Source: Abditibacteriales bacterium | GTDB taxonomy: Bacteria; Armatimonadota; Abditibacteriia; Abditibacteriales; JANWYM01 | Length of the DNA stretch: 5,492 nt | Direction of reading: 5' to 3' | NCBI GenBank assembly: GCA_025055355.1 | Contig: JANWYM010000317.1 | Location: 1 to 5,492, forward strand | Shown here: positions 1-5,303 of the stretch, piece after piece | How positions within the stretch are numbered: position 1 is the stretch's first letter | How the letters are laid out: each line of letters begins with the position of its first letter | Translations under genes and position numbers: made by a program | The notes under the pieces: generated by a model | Databases searched by the model: none | The model's input: the letters and a program-made list of their open reading frames with translations, nothing else | Told to the model about the DNA's origin: nothing

Positions 1-225
1 CAGTAGCGCGTCAATCGCCGCCCGGTCGAAGCCAACGACAGGGTGGTCGCCGATGAAGATGACAGGCGTGACCTTGAAACCTTTGTTGATGAGGTCGTTC
101 AACGCTTCGGGGTCTTGCGTGATGTCCTTCACCGTCAACTCAACCCCCTTGCGCGAAAGATACTCTTTCGCTGCATGGCAGGGCGGTCAGCCGGGCTGCG
201 AGTAAAGCACGACCTTCTTAGACAT
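1..225 (-). CDS. Glutaredoxin-like selenoprotein (UxxC active site), 3' end outside window
   Basis: This gene encodes a small thiol-disulfide oxidoreductase of the glutaredoxin/NrdH/YruB type, expected in the cytoplasm. The reading frame from ATG at 223-225 is MSKKVVLYSQPG, then TGA (187-189), then PPCHAAKEYL, and it stays open to base 1 (75 codons). The TGA falls exactly where the family has the first Cys of CxxC, giving U13-P14-P15-C16. After the TGA the frame keeps the whole fold: a KVTPVIFIG segment with the cis-Pro, then the GFD turn and a C-terminal helix (AAIDALL). A strong Shine-Dalgarno GGAGG (235-239) sits 9 nt before the ATG. A SECIS-like hairpin follows the TGA. The normal family length is about 75-85 residues, so only the last few codons should be missing. 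The gene lies 162 bp downstream of gpsA in the same direction. A pseudogene or sequencing error is the alternative, but the intact frame and hairpin argue against it. The physiological partner is unknown. Confidence 0.85.
150..175 (-). promoter_or_regulatory. Candidate bacterial SECIS element
   Basis: This mRNA hairpin inside the glutaredoxin gene would recruit SelB with Sec-tRNA to the UGA at 187-189. On the minus strand GCGAAAG (171-165) pairs perfectly with CTTTCGC (159-153) around the loop AGTAT (164-160). Three more pairs, TGC (175-173) with GCA (152-150), extend the stem past one bulged A (172). The loop has G as its second base, as bacterial SECIS loops usually do. There are 22 nt between the UGA and the loop, within the known spacing for bacterial elements. 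No folding software was run; the pairing was read by eye. Confidence 0.75.
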
Positions 226-280
226 AGTGAGCAACCTCCATTATGGCTAAGACCCTATCTCCAAAATCGCTCTTGGGTAT

Positions 281-350
281 TGTCATGGTGAGCGCAGCGA
301 AGCCATCTCGCTGCAATAGAGGAGAGGGTTTCCCTGCGCTCGCCATGACA
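281..350. repeat. Intergenic inverted repeat (hairpin), 17-bp arms
   Basis: The arm TGTCATGGTGAGCGCAG (281-297) is the inverted complement of 334-350 except for one position, which is a G-T pair. The 36-nt centre is rich in short purine and pyrimidine runs. It lies in the 162-bp space between gpsA (ends 388) and the glutaredoxin gene (starts 225). Read on the minus strand, the half at 281-309 resembles the core of the element at 2231-2259, so both probably belong to one dispersed hairpin family. No T-run follows on the minus strand, so it is not an obvious intrinsic terminator. It could still slow transcription or protect the upstream mRNA. No target duplication was seen at its ends. The rest of the 226-387 gap holds only the ribosome binding site of the glutaredoxin gene and a weak 6-bp hairpin at 362-380. 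Confidence 0.75.
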
Positions 351-387
351 CCAACTCTATGGTGACAGCCACTGTGTCACTTTTGAT

Positions 388-1431
388 TCAAACCTTCCGC
401 CACGGCGAGTAATCTTCCGTTGATTCCGCCTTGGACCGCCGGCTCATCAAGTCAGCGACCGCCTGGCGCGGGTTCTTGCCTTCAAACAGCACGGCGTGGA
501 TCTGCTCAGTGATGGGCATGTCAATGCCGAGTTCGCGGGCGCGGTGGAAGGCGGCTTGGGTGGTAGGGATGCCCTCGGCAATCATGGTCATGCTGGCTTG
601 GATCTCCGCGAGGGTTTCACCGCGCCCGAGACGAAAGCCGACGTGGTGGTTGCGGCTGTGCCGACTGGCGCAAGTTGCAAATAAATCGCCCACGCCCGAC
701 AAACCAAAGAACGTCTCCAACTTCCCACCCAACGCGATGCCCAGTCGCGTCATCTCCACCAAGCCCCGGGTCGCCAGCGCCGCCTTTGTGTTGTCACCGA
801 ACCCCAGACCGTCGTTGATGCCCGCCGCGATAGCGATGATGTTCTTGAGCGCGCCGCCCAACTCTACGCCCACTACATCGCTGTTCGTATAAACGCGAAA
901 CGTTGGCGTCGAGAAGAGAACCTGCGCGCGCTGGGAGACTTCGGGGTTCGATGCGGCAATCACCGTCGTCGTCGGGATGCCGCTGACGACTTCCCGCGCC
1001 AAGTTCGGTCCTGAGAGAACCGCGATGCGCTCCGCGCCGCCGCAAGTATGGGCGATGATTTGCGACGGGCGCAACCCGCTGTCGTTGTGCAACCCCTTCG
1101 TCGCGCTCACGAGGATCGCCGTCGGGGAGACAACGGGCGCCAGCGCCTCGCACACCGTCGGCACGCCCACGCACGGCACCGCCAGCACGACGAACTCCAC
1201 GCCCGCCACTGCGTCGGCGAGGTGGCTGGTGACGGCAACGTTCTCCGGCAGTGTGACGCCGGGCAGATATTTTTCATTCATGCGCCGTTGACGGATGAGG
1301 TCCGCTAATTCCGCTGACCGCACCCACAAGCGCACCTCGCGCACTTTCGGCGCGAGCAGGTGCGCCAGCGCCGTGCCCCAACTACCCGCGCCGATGACGG
1401 CGAGGATGTCCTTTGTCTTGGTGGATAACAT
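388..1431 (-). CDS. gpsA: Glycerol-3-phosphate dehydrogenase [NAD(P)+]
   Basis: GpsA reduces dihydroxyacetone phosphate to sn-glycerol-3-phosphate with NAD(P)H in the cytoplasm, supplying the backbone for phospholipids. The 347-residue length is close to the usual 330-345. The N-terminal Rossmann fold has GAGSWG at 14-19. SATKGL (109-114) and LSGPNLAREV (139-148) follow. The C-terminal domain has LKNIIAIAAGINDGLGFG (195-212) with the expected catalytic lysine K196, then GLSGVGDL (243-250) and the SRN motif (259-261). No key residue is missing. The C-terminal tail past about 330 is variable in the family. The ATG at 1429-1431 fits the family's N-terminus, but no clear Shine-Dalgarno precedes it: the upstream bases are the repeat array at 1434-1534, and a stem could form 3 nt before the start. 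It lies 84 bp after plsY, whose acyltransferase uses its product. The stop is TGA. Confidence 0.97.
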   Translation of the reverse strand: MLSTKTKDILAVIGAGSWGTALAHLLAPKVREVRLWVRSAELADLIRQRRMNEKYLPGVTLPENVAVTSHLADAVAGVEFVVLAVPCVGVPTVCEALAPVVSPTAILVSATKGLHNDSGLRPSQIIAHTCGGAERIAVLSGPNLAREVVSGIPTTTVIAASNPEVSQRAQVLFSTPTFRVYTNSDVVGVELGGALKNIIAIAAGINDGLGFGDNTKAALATRGLVEMTRLGIALGGKLETFFGLSGVGDLFATCASRHSRNHHVGFRLGRGETLAEIQASMTMIAEGIPTTQAAFHRARELGIDMPITEQIHAVLFEGKNPRQAVADLMSRRSKAESTEDYSPWRKV

Positions 1432-1433
1432 GA

Positions 1434-1534
1434 AGTAACCAGTGACCAGTGACCAGTGATCAGTGACCGGTAACCAGTGACCAGTTGAGGCGGTTCACCA
1501 GTCACCGGTCACTGGTCACTGGTTACTGGTCACC
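1434..1534. repeat. Two inverted arrays of a 7-bp repeat (AGTGACC / GGTCACT)
   Basis: Seven tandem heptamers run from 1434 to 1482: AGTAACC, AGTGACC, AGTGACC, AGTGATC, AGTGACC, GGTAACC, AGTGACC. A 17-bp spacer follows, and then five heptamers in the opposite sense run from 1500 to 1534. The 20 bases at 1435-1454 are the exact inverted complement of 1507-1526, so DNA or RNA could form a long stem. The array fills the whole plsY-gpsA gap. It also encodes the last residues of PlsY and supplies its TGA (1516-1518), and it ends 3 bp from the gpsA start. Short tandem heptanucleotide repeats are known from several bacterial groups, but their function is unclear. Confidence 0.9.
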
Positions 1535-2163
1535 GTCTCCGACGCGTCGCTCTTCTGCTCCTCGGCTTTGACGTCCACCTTCTGCCCCCACTTGTGTTCC
1601 GTGCCAGCAAGGAGTCTTTTGATGTTGGGGATGTGGCGCACGACGATAAACGTGCACAGGAGCAGGCTGATGACTTTGAGGGTCATTGTATGGTTGAACA
1701 CAAACATCCAGAGCGGCACGGACGCGGCGGCGATGAGGGATGCCAGGGAGACGTAGCGCGACACCGCCAGCACCACCAGCCAGACCGCGAACGCGCTCAG
1801 AGCCACCAGCGGCGCCAAGCCGAGGATGACGCCCAGACTCGTGGCGACACCGCGCCCGCCGCGAAACCTCAAAAACGCCGACCAGTTGTGCCCCGCCACG
1901 GCGCATACCCCGCCCCACACCGCCCACGCCTCCTCGCCCATCAGAGCGCGCGTCAGCAGCACCGCCGCGACGCCCTTCGCCACGTCGGCGATGAGAACCG
2001 CGACCGCCGGACCCCAGCCCAGCGTGCGCAGGGCGTTGGTGAAACCGATGTTCCCGCTGCCAAATTGTCGGATGTCCACTCCCCGCGTGACCTTGCCGAC
2101 CATCCAGCCGATCGGCACAGAGCCGAGGAGATAGCAGGCGAGAAGGACGATCAATGAGAGCAT
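1516..2163 (-). CDS. plsY: Acylphosphate:glycerol-3-phosphate acyltransferase PlsY
   Basis: PlsY is an inner-membrane enzyme that transfers an acyl group from acyl-phosphate (made by PlsX) to glycerol-3-phosphate, the first step of phosphatidic acid synthesis. The family signatures are all present: LLGSVPIG (12-19), FGSGNIGFTN (34-43), DVAKG (60-64), GHNWSAFLRFRGGRGVAT (91-108) and HIPNIKRLLAGTEHK (177-191). Several hydrophobic segments fit the usual multi-pass topology. I start at ATG 2161-2163 (215 residues). A TTG two codons upstream (2169) would add two residues from repeat DNA. Neither start has a convincing Shine-Dalgarno, because a heptamer array lies directly upstream. The tail after the last motif (KVDVKAEEQKSDASETVTSNQ region) is polar, and its final residues and stop codon come from the 1434-1534 repeat, so the C-terminus has probably been altered by repeat spread. 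It lies between der and gpsA in one transcriptional direction. Confidence 0.96.
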   Translation of the reverse strand: MLSLIVLLACYLLGSVPIGWMVGKVTRGVDIRQFGSGNIGFTNALRTLGWGPAVAVLIADVAKGVAAVLLTRALMGEEAWAVWGGVCAVAGHNWSAFLRFRGGRGVATSLGVILGLAPLVALSAFAVWLVVLAVSRYVSLASLIAAASVPLWMFVFNHTMTLKVISLLLCTFIVVRHIPNIKRLLAGTEHKWGQKVDVKAEEQKSDASETVTSNQ

Positions 2164-2191
2164 GCTCAATGATCAATGGTTAATGGTCAAT
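2164..2191. repeat. Short heptamer array abutting the plsY start
   Basis: Four consecutive 7-bp units, GCTCAAT, GATCAAT, GGTTAAT and GGTCAAT, run right up to the plsY ATG. A fifth copy, GGTCAAT, appears at 2299-2305 on the far side of the MITE-like element. The unit resembles the AGTGACC/GGTCACT heptamer at the plsY-gpsA junction (GGTCA is shared), so both may come from the same repeat-generating process. The array sits where the plsY ribosome binding site should be. Confidence 0.7.
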
Positions 2192-2298
2192 CTAAACTTT
2201 TGCGTTTCGCGCTTCTCTCTCTCCGCCGCAGGGGATTGCTTCGCTCCGCTCGCAATGAGAGGCATTTTCGGAGAAAAGGACAAAACGCAAAAGTTTAG
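2192..2298. mobile_element. MITE-like element, 107 bp, 16-bp terminal inverted repeats
   Basis: The left end CTAAACTTTTGCGTTT (2192-2207) is the perfect inverted complement of the right end (2283-2298). The 7-bp sequence GGTCAAT flanks it directly on both sides (2185-2191 and 2299-2305), like a target-site duplication. The element encodes no protein. Inside are a second pairing, TCTCCG (2220-2225) with CGGAGA (2269-2274), and a core hairpin ATTGC (2235-2239) with GCAAT (2252-2256), so the whole element can fold on itself. It fills most of the 153-bp gap between der and plsY, and would be transcribed with them. The flanking copies also fit the local heptamer array, so the duplication may be pre-existing tandem repeat. 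The mobilising transposase, if any, is not in this window. Confidence 0.65.
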
Positions 2299-2322
2299 GG
2301 TCAATGAAACCATCAACCATCT

Positions 2323-3738
2323 TCACATCATCTCCTCCCGGGCTTCCTTCCCCGTGCTGGCGCGGAGTTTGAGCCGAAGGGGAGTGCCTTCAAAGCCGAA
2401 CCGCTCGCGCAGGCGGTTCTCCAGATGCCGCGCGTAGGAGAAGTGCATCAGTTCCGGGTCGTTGACGAACAGCACGAACGTCGGCGGCTTCACCTCGGGC
2501 TGGGTGGCATAGCGAATTTTCAGCCTTTTGCCCTTGACGGTCGGCGGCGGGTGCTGCTCCTGCACCTGAATCAAAAACGTATTGAGTTGGCTGGTTGGCA
2601 CGCGCCGCGCGCTGTGTTCCGCGACGAGGAAGGCTTCGTCCATCACTTCCTTGACGCCCGTTTTTTTGAGGGCGGACGCGAAGATGACGGGGGCGTAATC
2701 GAGAAACGGCAGATACGCTCGCACGATGCGCGTGAAGTCCTCCTGCGCCAATCGCAGACGCCGTTTGAGTTCTTTGTCGCCGCGCGCTTTGCGTTGGTCA
2801 GCGGCTTCCTCCATCCCTTTGCGGATTTCCTCCTCCATCAAATCCCACTTGTTGACCACGATGATGACGGGTTTGCCGGCGTCGTGGGCGTAGCCGCCGA
2901 TTTTGGCGTCCTGCTCAACGACGCCCCCCGCGTCCACCATCAGCACGACCACGTCGGCGCGGTCAATGGCGCGCAGCGCGCGCAGCACGGAGTAGTATTC
3001 CAATGCGTGCTTGACCCTCGCCTTGCGCCGCATGCCCGCCGTGTCAATCAGCGTCACCCGCTCGCCCTGCCAGGTGAAAGAGGTGTCCACGGCATCGCGG
3101 GTCGTGCCGGGCACCTCGCTGACGATGCAGCGCTCCTCGCCCAAGATCGCGTTGGTGAACGCCGACTTGCCCACGTTGGGGCGTCCGACGATGGCGATGC
3201 GCAGCCCGTCGTCTTCGGTCACTTCCTCCTCGTCGCCCTCCCCCGGCGGTGGTAGCAACTCGTTGATGCGGTCCTCCAACTCCGCCACCCCGTGCCCGTG
3301 GACTGCCGAGACGAAGATGGGCGCGCCCAAGCCCAACTCAAAATGAGCGTTCGGCTTGCCCTTTGCGGCGTCCACCTTGTTGGCGACGAAGACGACCGGC
3401 TTGTGCGTCACGCGCAGCAAGTCCGCCATCGCAAAATCCAACGCGCTCGGCTCCTCGCGCGCGTCCACGACGAACACGATCACGTCCGCCTCGTTGATGG
3501 CGAACTTCGTCTGCTGGACGACCTGCGGAACCAAACCCGTCTTCTCCATCGGGTCAAAGCCGCCCGTGTCCACCAGCGAACAAATCCGCCCGTTGAGGTC
3601 CGCGTCAGCATACAGACGGTCGCGGGTCACGCCGGGCACGTCCTCCACCACCGCGATGCGCCGCCGCGTCAGGCGATTGAACAGCGCGGACTTCCCAACG
3701 TTGGGTTTTCCGACGATAGCTACAATCGGTTTCGCCAT
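2323..3738 (-). CDS. der: Ribosome-assembly GTPase Der (EngA)
   Basis: Der is an essential tandem GTPase that binds the 50S subunit and aids its late maturation. Numbering is from the ATG at 3736-3738 (471 residues). GTPase domain 1 has the P-loop GKPNVGKS (10-17), DTGG (57-60) and NKVD (120-123). An acidic linker (PPGEGDEEEVTEDD) leads to domain 2 with GRPNVGKS (185-192), DTAG (232-235), NKWD (296-299) and SALKK (355-359). A KH-like C-terminal domain follows from about 379 (RRVPTSQLN) to the end. A GTG at 3741 is also in frame, but GAGG (3747-3750) lies 8 nt before the ATG, and MAKPIVAIVG matches the family start. Between NKWD and LPFLDYAP there is a charged stretch (about 300-340) that I judge some 20 residues longer than usual. 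It is the first gene after the promoter at 3833-3861, with plsY and gpsA downstream. Confidence 0.97.
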   Translation of the reverse strand: MAKPIVAIVGKPNVGKSALFNRLTRRRIAVVEDVPGVTRDRLYADADLNGRICSLVDTGGFDPMEKTGLVPQVVQQTKFAINEADVIVFVVDAREEPSALDFAMADLLRVTHKPVVFVANKVDAAKGKPNAHFELGLGAPIFVSAVHGHGVAELEDRINELLPPPGEGDEEEVTEDDGLRIAIVGRPNVGKSAFTNAILGEERCIVSEVPGTTRDAVDTSFTWQGERVTLIDTAGMRRKARVKHALEYYSVLRALRAIDRADVVVLMVDAGGVVEQDAKIGGYAHDAGKPVIIVVNKWDLMEEEIRKGMEEAADQRKARGDKELKRRLRLAQEDFTRIVRAYLPFLDYAPVIFASALKKTGVKEVMDEAFLVAEHSARRVPTSQLNTFLIQVQEQHPPPTVKGKRLKIRYATQPEVKPPTFVLFVNDPELMHFSYARHLENRLRERFGFEGTPLRLKLRASTGKEAREEMM

Positions 3739-3770
3739 CACACTCGCCTCGTTCGGAACGGAGATGGCAA

Positions 3771-3825
3771 CCCTCTCCGTCTTCCCTTGCGCAGGGGGAG
3801 AGCCAAGGGTAGCCGTTCCCTGCGC
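3771..3825 (-). other. Structured leader of the der transcript
   Basis: If the promoter at 3833-3861 is right, transcription starts near 3826 and leaves an untranslated leader of about 88 nt. At its 5' end GCGCAGGG (3825-3818) can pair with CCCTGCGC (3796-3789), and GGAGAG (3802-3797 region) lies opposite CTCTCC (3773-3778). TTCCCTGCGCT (3816-3826) also occurs at 330-340 in the hairpin repeat, so part of this leader may be a decayed copy of that repeat. No known riboswitch or ribosomal-protein site was recognised. Confidence 0.3.
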
Positions 3826-3832
3826 TGGTCAT

Positions 3833-3861
3833 ATTGTAGCGTTTCGACATGAGGGCGTCAA
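3833..3861 (-). promoter_or_regulatory. Sigma70-type promoter for der-plsY-gpsA
   Basis: On the minus strand the -35 TTGACG (3861-3856) and the -10 TACAAT (3838-3833) are separated by exactly 17 nt. Each box differs from consensus at one base. Transcription should begin near 3826 and read into der. It is the best promoter match noticed in the window. It overlaps the upstream, probably untranslated, part of the acylphosphatase reading frame on the other strand. Confidence 0.7.
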
Positions 3862-3917
3862 GGCAAAGAGGAACGACGAGGCTCATGGCGTATAGTCTTC
3901 TGACGAGGTGGTATCTC

Positions 3918-4193
3918 ATGCCAACGCGCGCGCGGGTTGTTATTTCTGGCAAGGTGCAAGGTGTCTATTTCCGTGCCTTCGTGCGCGACCAGGCGCGCAC
4001 GCTGGGCGTCAACGGCTACGTGCGCAATATGCTGGATGGGCGCGTCGAGGTGGTCATGGAGGGCGAGCAGGAAAAGGTGGAACGCCTCATCACGCTGTGC
4101 CGTCAAGGTCCGCCCCTGTCGCGGGTGGACAAGGTGGACGTCATGTGGGAGGAGTTTCAGGGGGAGTTTACGACCTTCATGGTGAGGTATTGA
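3918..4193 (+). CDS. acyP: Acylphosphatase
   Basis: This small cytoplasmic enzyme hydrolyses carboxyl-phosphate bonds such as acetyl phosphate or 1,3-bisphosphoglycerate. The 91-residue protein has the signature GKVQGVYFRAF (11-21) with catalytic R19, and GYVRNMLDGRVEV (33-45) with catalytic N37. The spacing of 18 residues between them equals that of well-studied acylphosphatases. I choose ATG 3918-3920 because GAGGTG (3905-3910) lies 7 nt upstream and the length fits the family. Starts at 3849 or 3885 are in frame but would add a non-homologous N-terminus, and the first would overlap the der promoter. A TATAGT at 3891-3896 could be a -10 box, but it has no recognisable -35. The TGA stop is one base before the ATG of the next gene. 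The link between acyl-phosphate cleavage and the PlsY substrate next door is tempting but unproven. Confidence 0.95.
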   Translation: MPTRARVVISGKVQGVYFRAFVRDQARTLGVNGYVRNMLDGRVEVVMEGEQEKVERLITLCRQGPPLSRVDKVDVMWEEFQGEFTTFMVRY

Positions 4194-4194
4194 C

Positions 4195-5166
4195 ATGGAA
4201 CACTGCCATCCCCTCCTGGTGGGCTTCCTCGTTTCCTTCATCGCTCTGACGGCAACCACTCCCGTCGGTCCGTCCGATTCATCGAATTGCCGCCCGCCGA
4301 AGGACGACGCTGACTTGCGCTACTGGCTGGAAAACATGGTCTGGCATCATCGCTTCACGCATGAAGAGGTCTCAGCGGCAACGGGTTTGACGGTGGACGC
4401 AGTGACGGCGGCGTTGCAGAGGTTCAACATCACGCCCGACACCAAGCCCCAACGTCCCGCGAACGCGCCGCTGCTTGTGCTGCCCTATCCGGGCGGGCGG
4501 CACCCCCGCATCGGGTTTTTGGATGGCGCGGTGCACCCGCAGCGTGAGACGAAAATCAGCGTGTTCACGCCATGGGACGCAACCAGTTACGTCGTAGTGG
4601 ACGTGCCAGAAGCCATCTGGTCGAACCTCGGTCTGACCTATCTGGCGCACACGCACGTCCCGACGATTTGGACGCAGCAGAACGTGGAGTTGCCGCCGCT
4701 GGAGTGGAACCGTCGCCCCGACGGCACGCTCGACATCGCACGCCACCTGCCGAACGGCATCGCTTTTGGCACAAAGATCGTGCCGACGACGGCGGGGGTC
4801 AGGATGGAACTGTGGCTGACGAACGGCACGAGCCAACGCCTGACCGACCTGCGCGTGCAGAACTGCGTGCTGCTGAAAGGCGTAGCGGGCTTCGCGCAGC
4901 AGACGAACGACAACAAACTATTCTCCCAGCCCTACGCTGCCTGTCGTTCGGCGGATGGCAAGCGGTGGATTATCACGGCTTGGACGCACTGCCACCGCGT
5001 CTGGGGGAATCCGTCGTGCCCCTGTTTTCATTCCGACCCCCAGTTCCCCGACTGCGCGCCGGGCGAGACGCAGCGATTGCGCGGCTGGTTGTCGTTTTAC
5101 GAGGGGACGGACGTTGCCGCCGAGTTTCGCAGGATTGAGCAACGGGAGCGATTGTCAGCCGATTAA
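4195..5166 (+). CDS. Uncharacterised, probably exported protein with Cys/His-rich C-terminal motif
   Basis: I do not recognise a named family for this 323-residue protein. Residues 7-20 are hydrophobic (LLVGFLVSFIALTA) and could be a signal peptide or anchor, though the N-terminus has no Lys or Arg. Residues 38-80 look like two or three helices with a helix-turn-helix flavour (YWLENMVWHHRFTHEEVSAATGLT region). The central part (92-235) is rich in beta-strand patterns and contains PYPGGRHPRIGF (97-108) and LAHTHVPTIW (150-159). The C-terminal third has a compact motif, C266-H267 then WGNPSCPCFHSDPQFPDC (270-287), with Cys at 275, 277 and 287 and His at 279, followed by PGETQRLRGWLSFYEG. This could bind a metal or form disulfides. 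The start at 4195 is supported by GGTGAGG (4181-4187) 7 nt upstream. Only one base separates it from the acylphosphatase stop, so the two are probably translated together. Confidence 0.8.
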   Translation: MEHCHPLLVGFLVSFIALTATTPVGPSDSSNCRPPKDDADLRYWLENMVWHHRFTHEEVSAATGLTVDAVTAALQRFNITPDTKPQRPANAPLLVLPYPGGRHPRIGFLDGAVHPQRETKISVFTPWDATSYVVVDVPEAIWSNLGLTYLAHTHVPTIWTQQNVELPPLEWNRRPDGTLDIARHLPNGIAFGTKIVPTTAGVRMELWLTNGTSQRLTDLRVQNCVLLKGVAGFAQQTNDNKLFSQPYAACRSADGKRWIITAWTHCHRVWGNPSCPCFHSDPQFPDCAPGETQRLRGWLSFYEGTDVAAEFRRIEQRERLSAD

Positions 5167-5176
5167 GCGGTGTCTT

Positions 5177-5276
5177 CCAACGGATGAAAAGTCCCAACGG
5201 ATAACAATTGACCACCGCACAACGGACCCCAGGTCATCTGGTCAGTCGTTACCTGTTAGCATTTCTCATCCGTTGG
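5177..5276. repeat. Spaced inverted repeat ahead of the dehydrogenase gene
   Basis: CCAACGGATGA (5177-5187) is the perfect inverted complement of TCATCCGTTGG (5266-5276), and the match continues imperfectly on both sides (GTCT and GAGAC). A third partial copy in direct orientation, CCAACGGAT, is at 5194-5202. Between the arms lies a small palindrome, CCAG-GTCAT-CTGG (5229-5241). The block fills most of the 5167-5303 gap. It could be a paired operator site or another transcript hairpin. No clear promoter was found: TTGACC at 5208-5213 has no good -10 partner. Confidence 0.6.
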
Positions 5277-5303
5277 AGACACGCGACTCCAGGAGGGTCA
5301 ATG

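Noticed and set aside
187..189. TGA as a true stop making the glutaredoxin a pseudogene
   Set aside because: The frame is intact on both sides, the position is exactly the catalytic Cys, and a SECIS-like hairpin follows. Decay would not be expected to produce all three.
187..189. Genome-wide reassignment of TGA
   Set aside because: gpsA, plsY, der and the acylphosphatase gene all end in TGA at family-typical lengths.
242..247. CATAAT (minus strand) as a -10 box for the glutaredoxin gene
   Set aside because: Transcription would start inside the ribosome binding site, and no -35 box is at the right distance.
43..291. Plus-strand open frame over the glutaredoxin gene
   Set aside because: It is a shadow of the minus-strand selenoprotein frame and has no recognisable domain.
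362..384. GTGACA/TGTCAC hairpin followed by TTTT as an intrinsic terminator
   Set aside because: The T-run is on the plus strand, where no gene ends here. On the minus strand, the coding direction, no T-run follows the stem.
2425..3255. Long plus-strand open frame opposite der
   Set aside because: It is the antisense shadow of a certain gene in GC-rich DNA, with no family resemblance or ribosome binding site.
5199..5209. GGATAACAATT, identical to part of the E. coli lac operator
   Set aside because: Only one half-site matches, there is no symmetrical partner, and there are no lac-type genes or LacI-family regulator nearby. It is probably chance.
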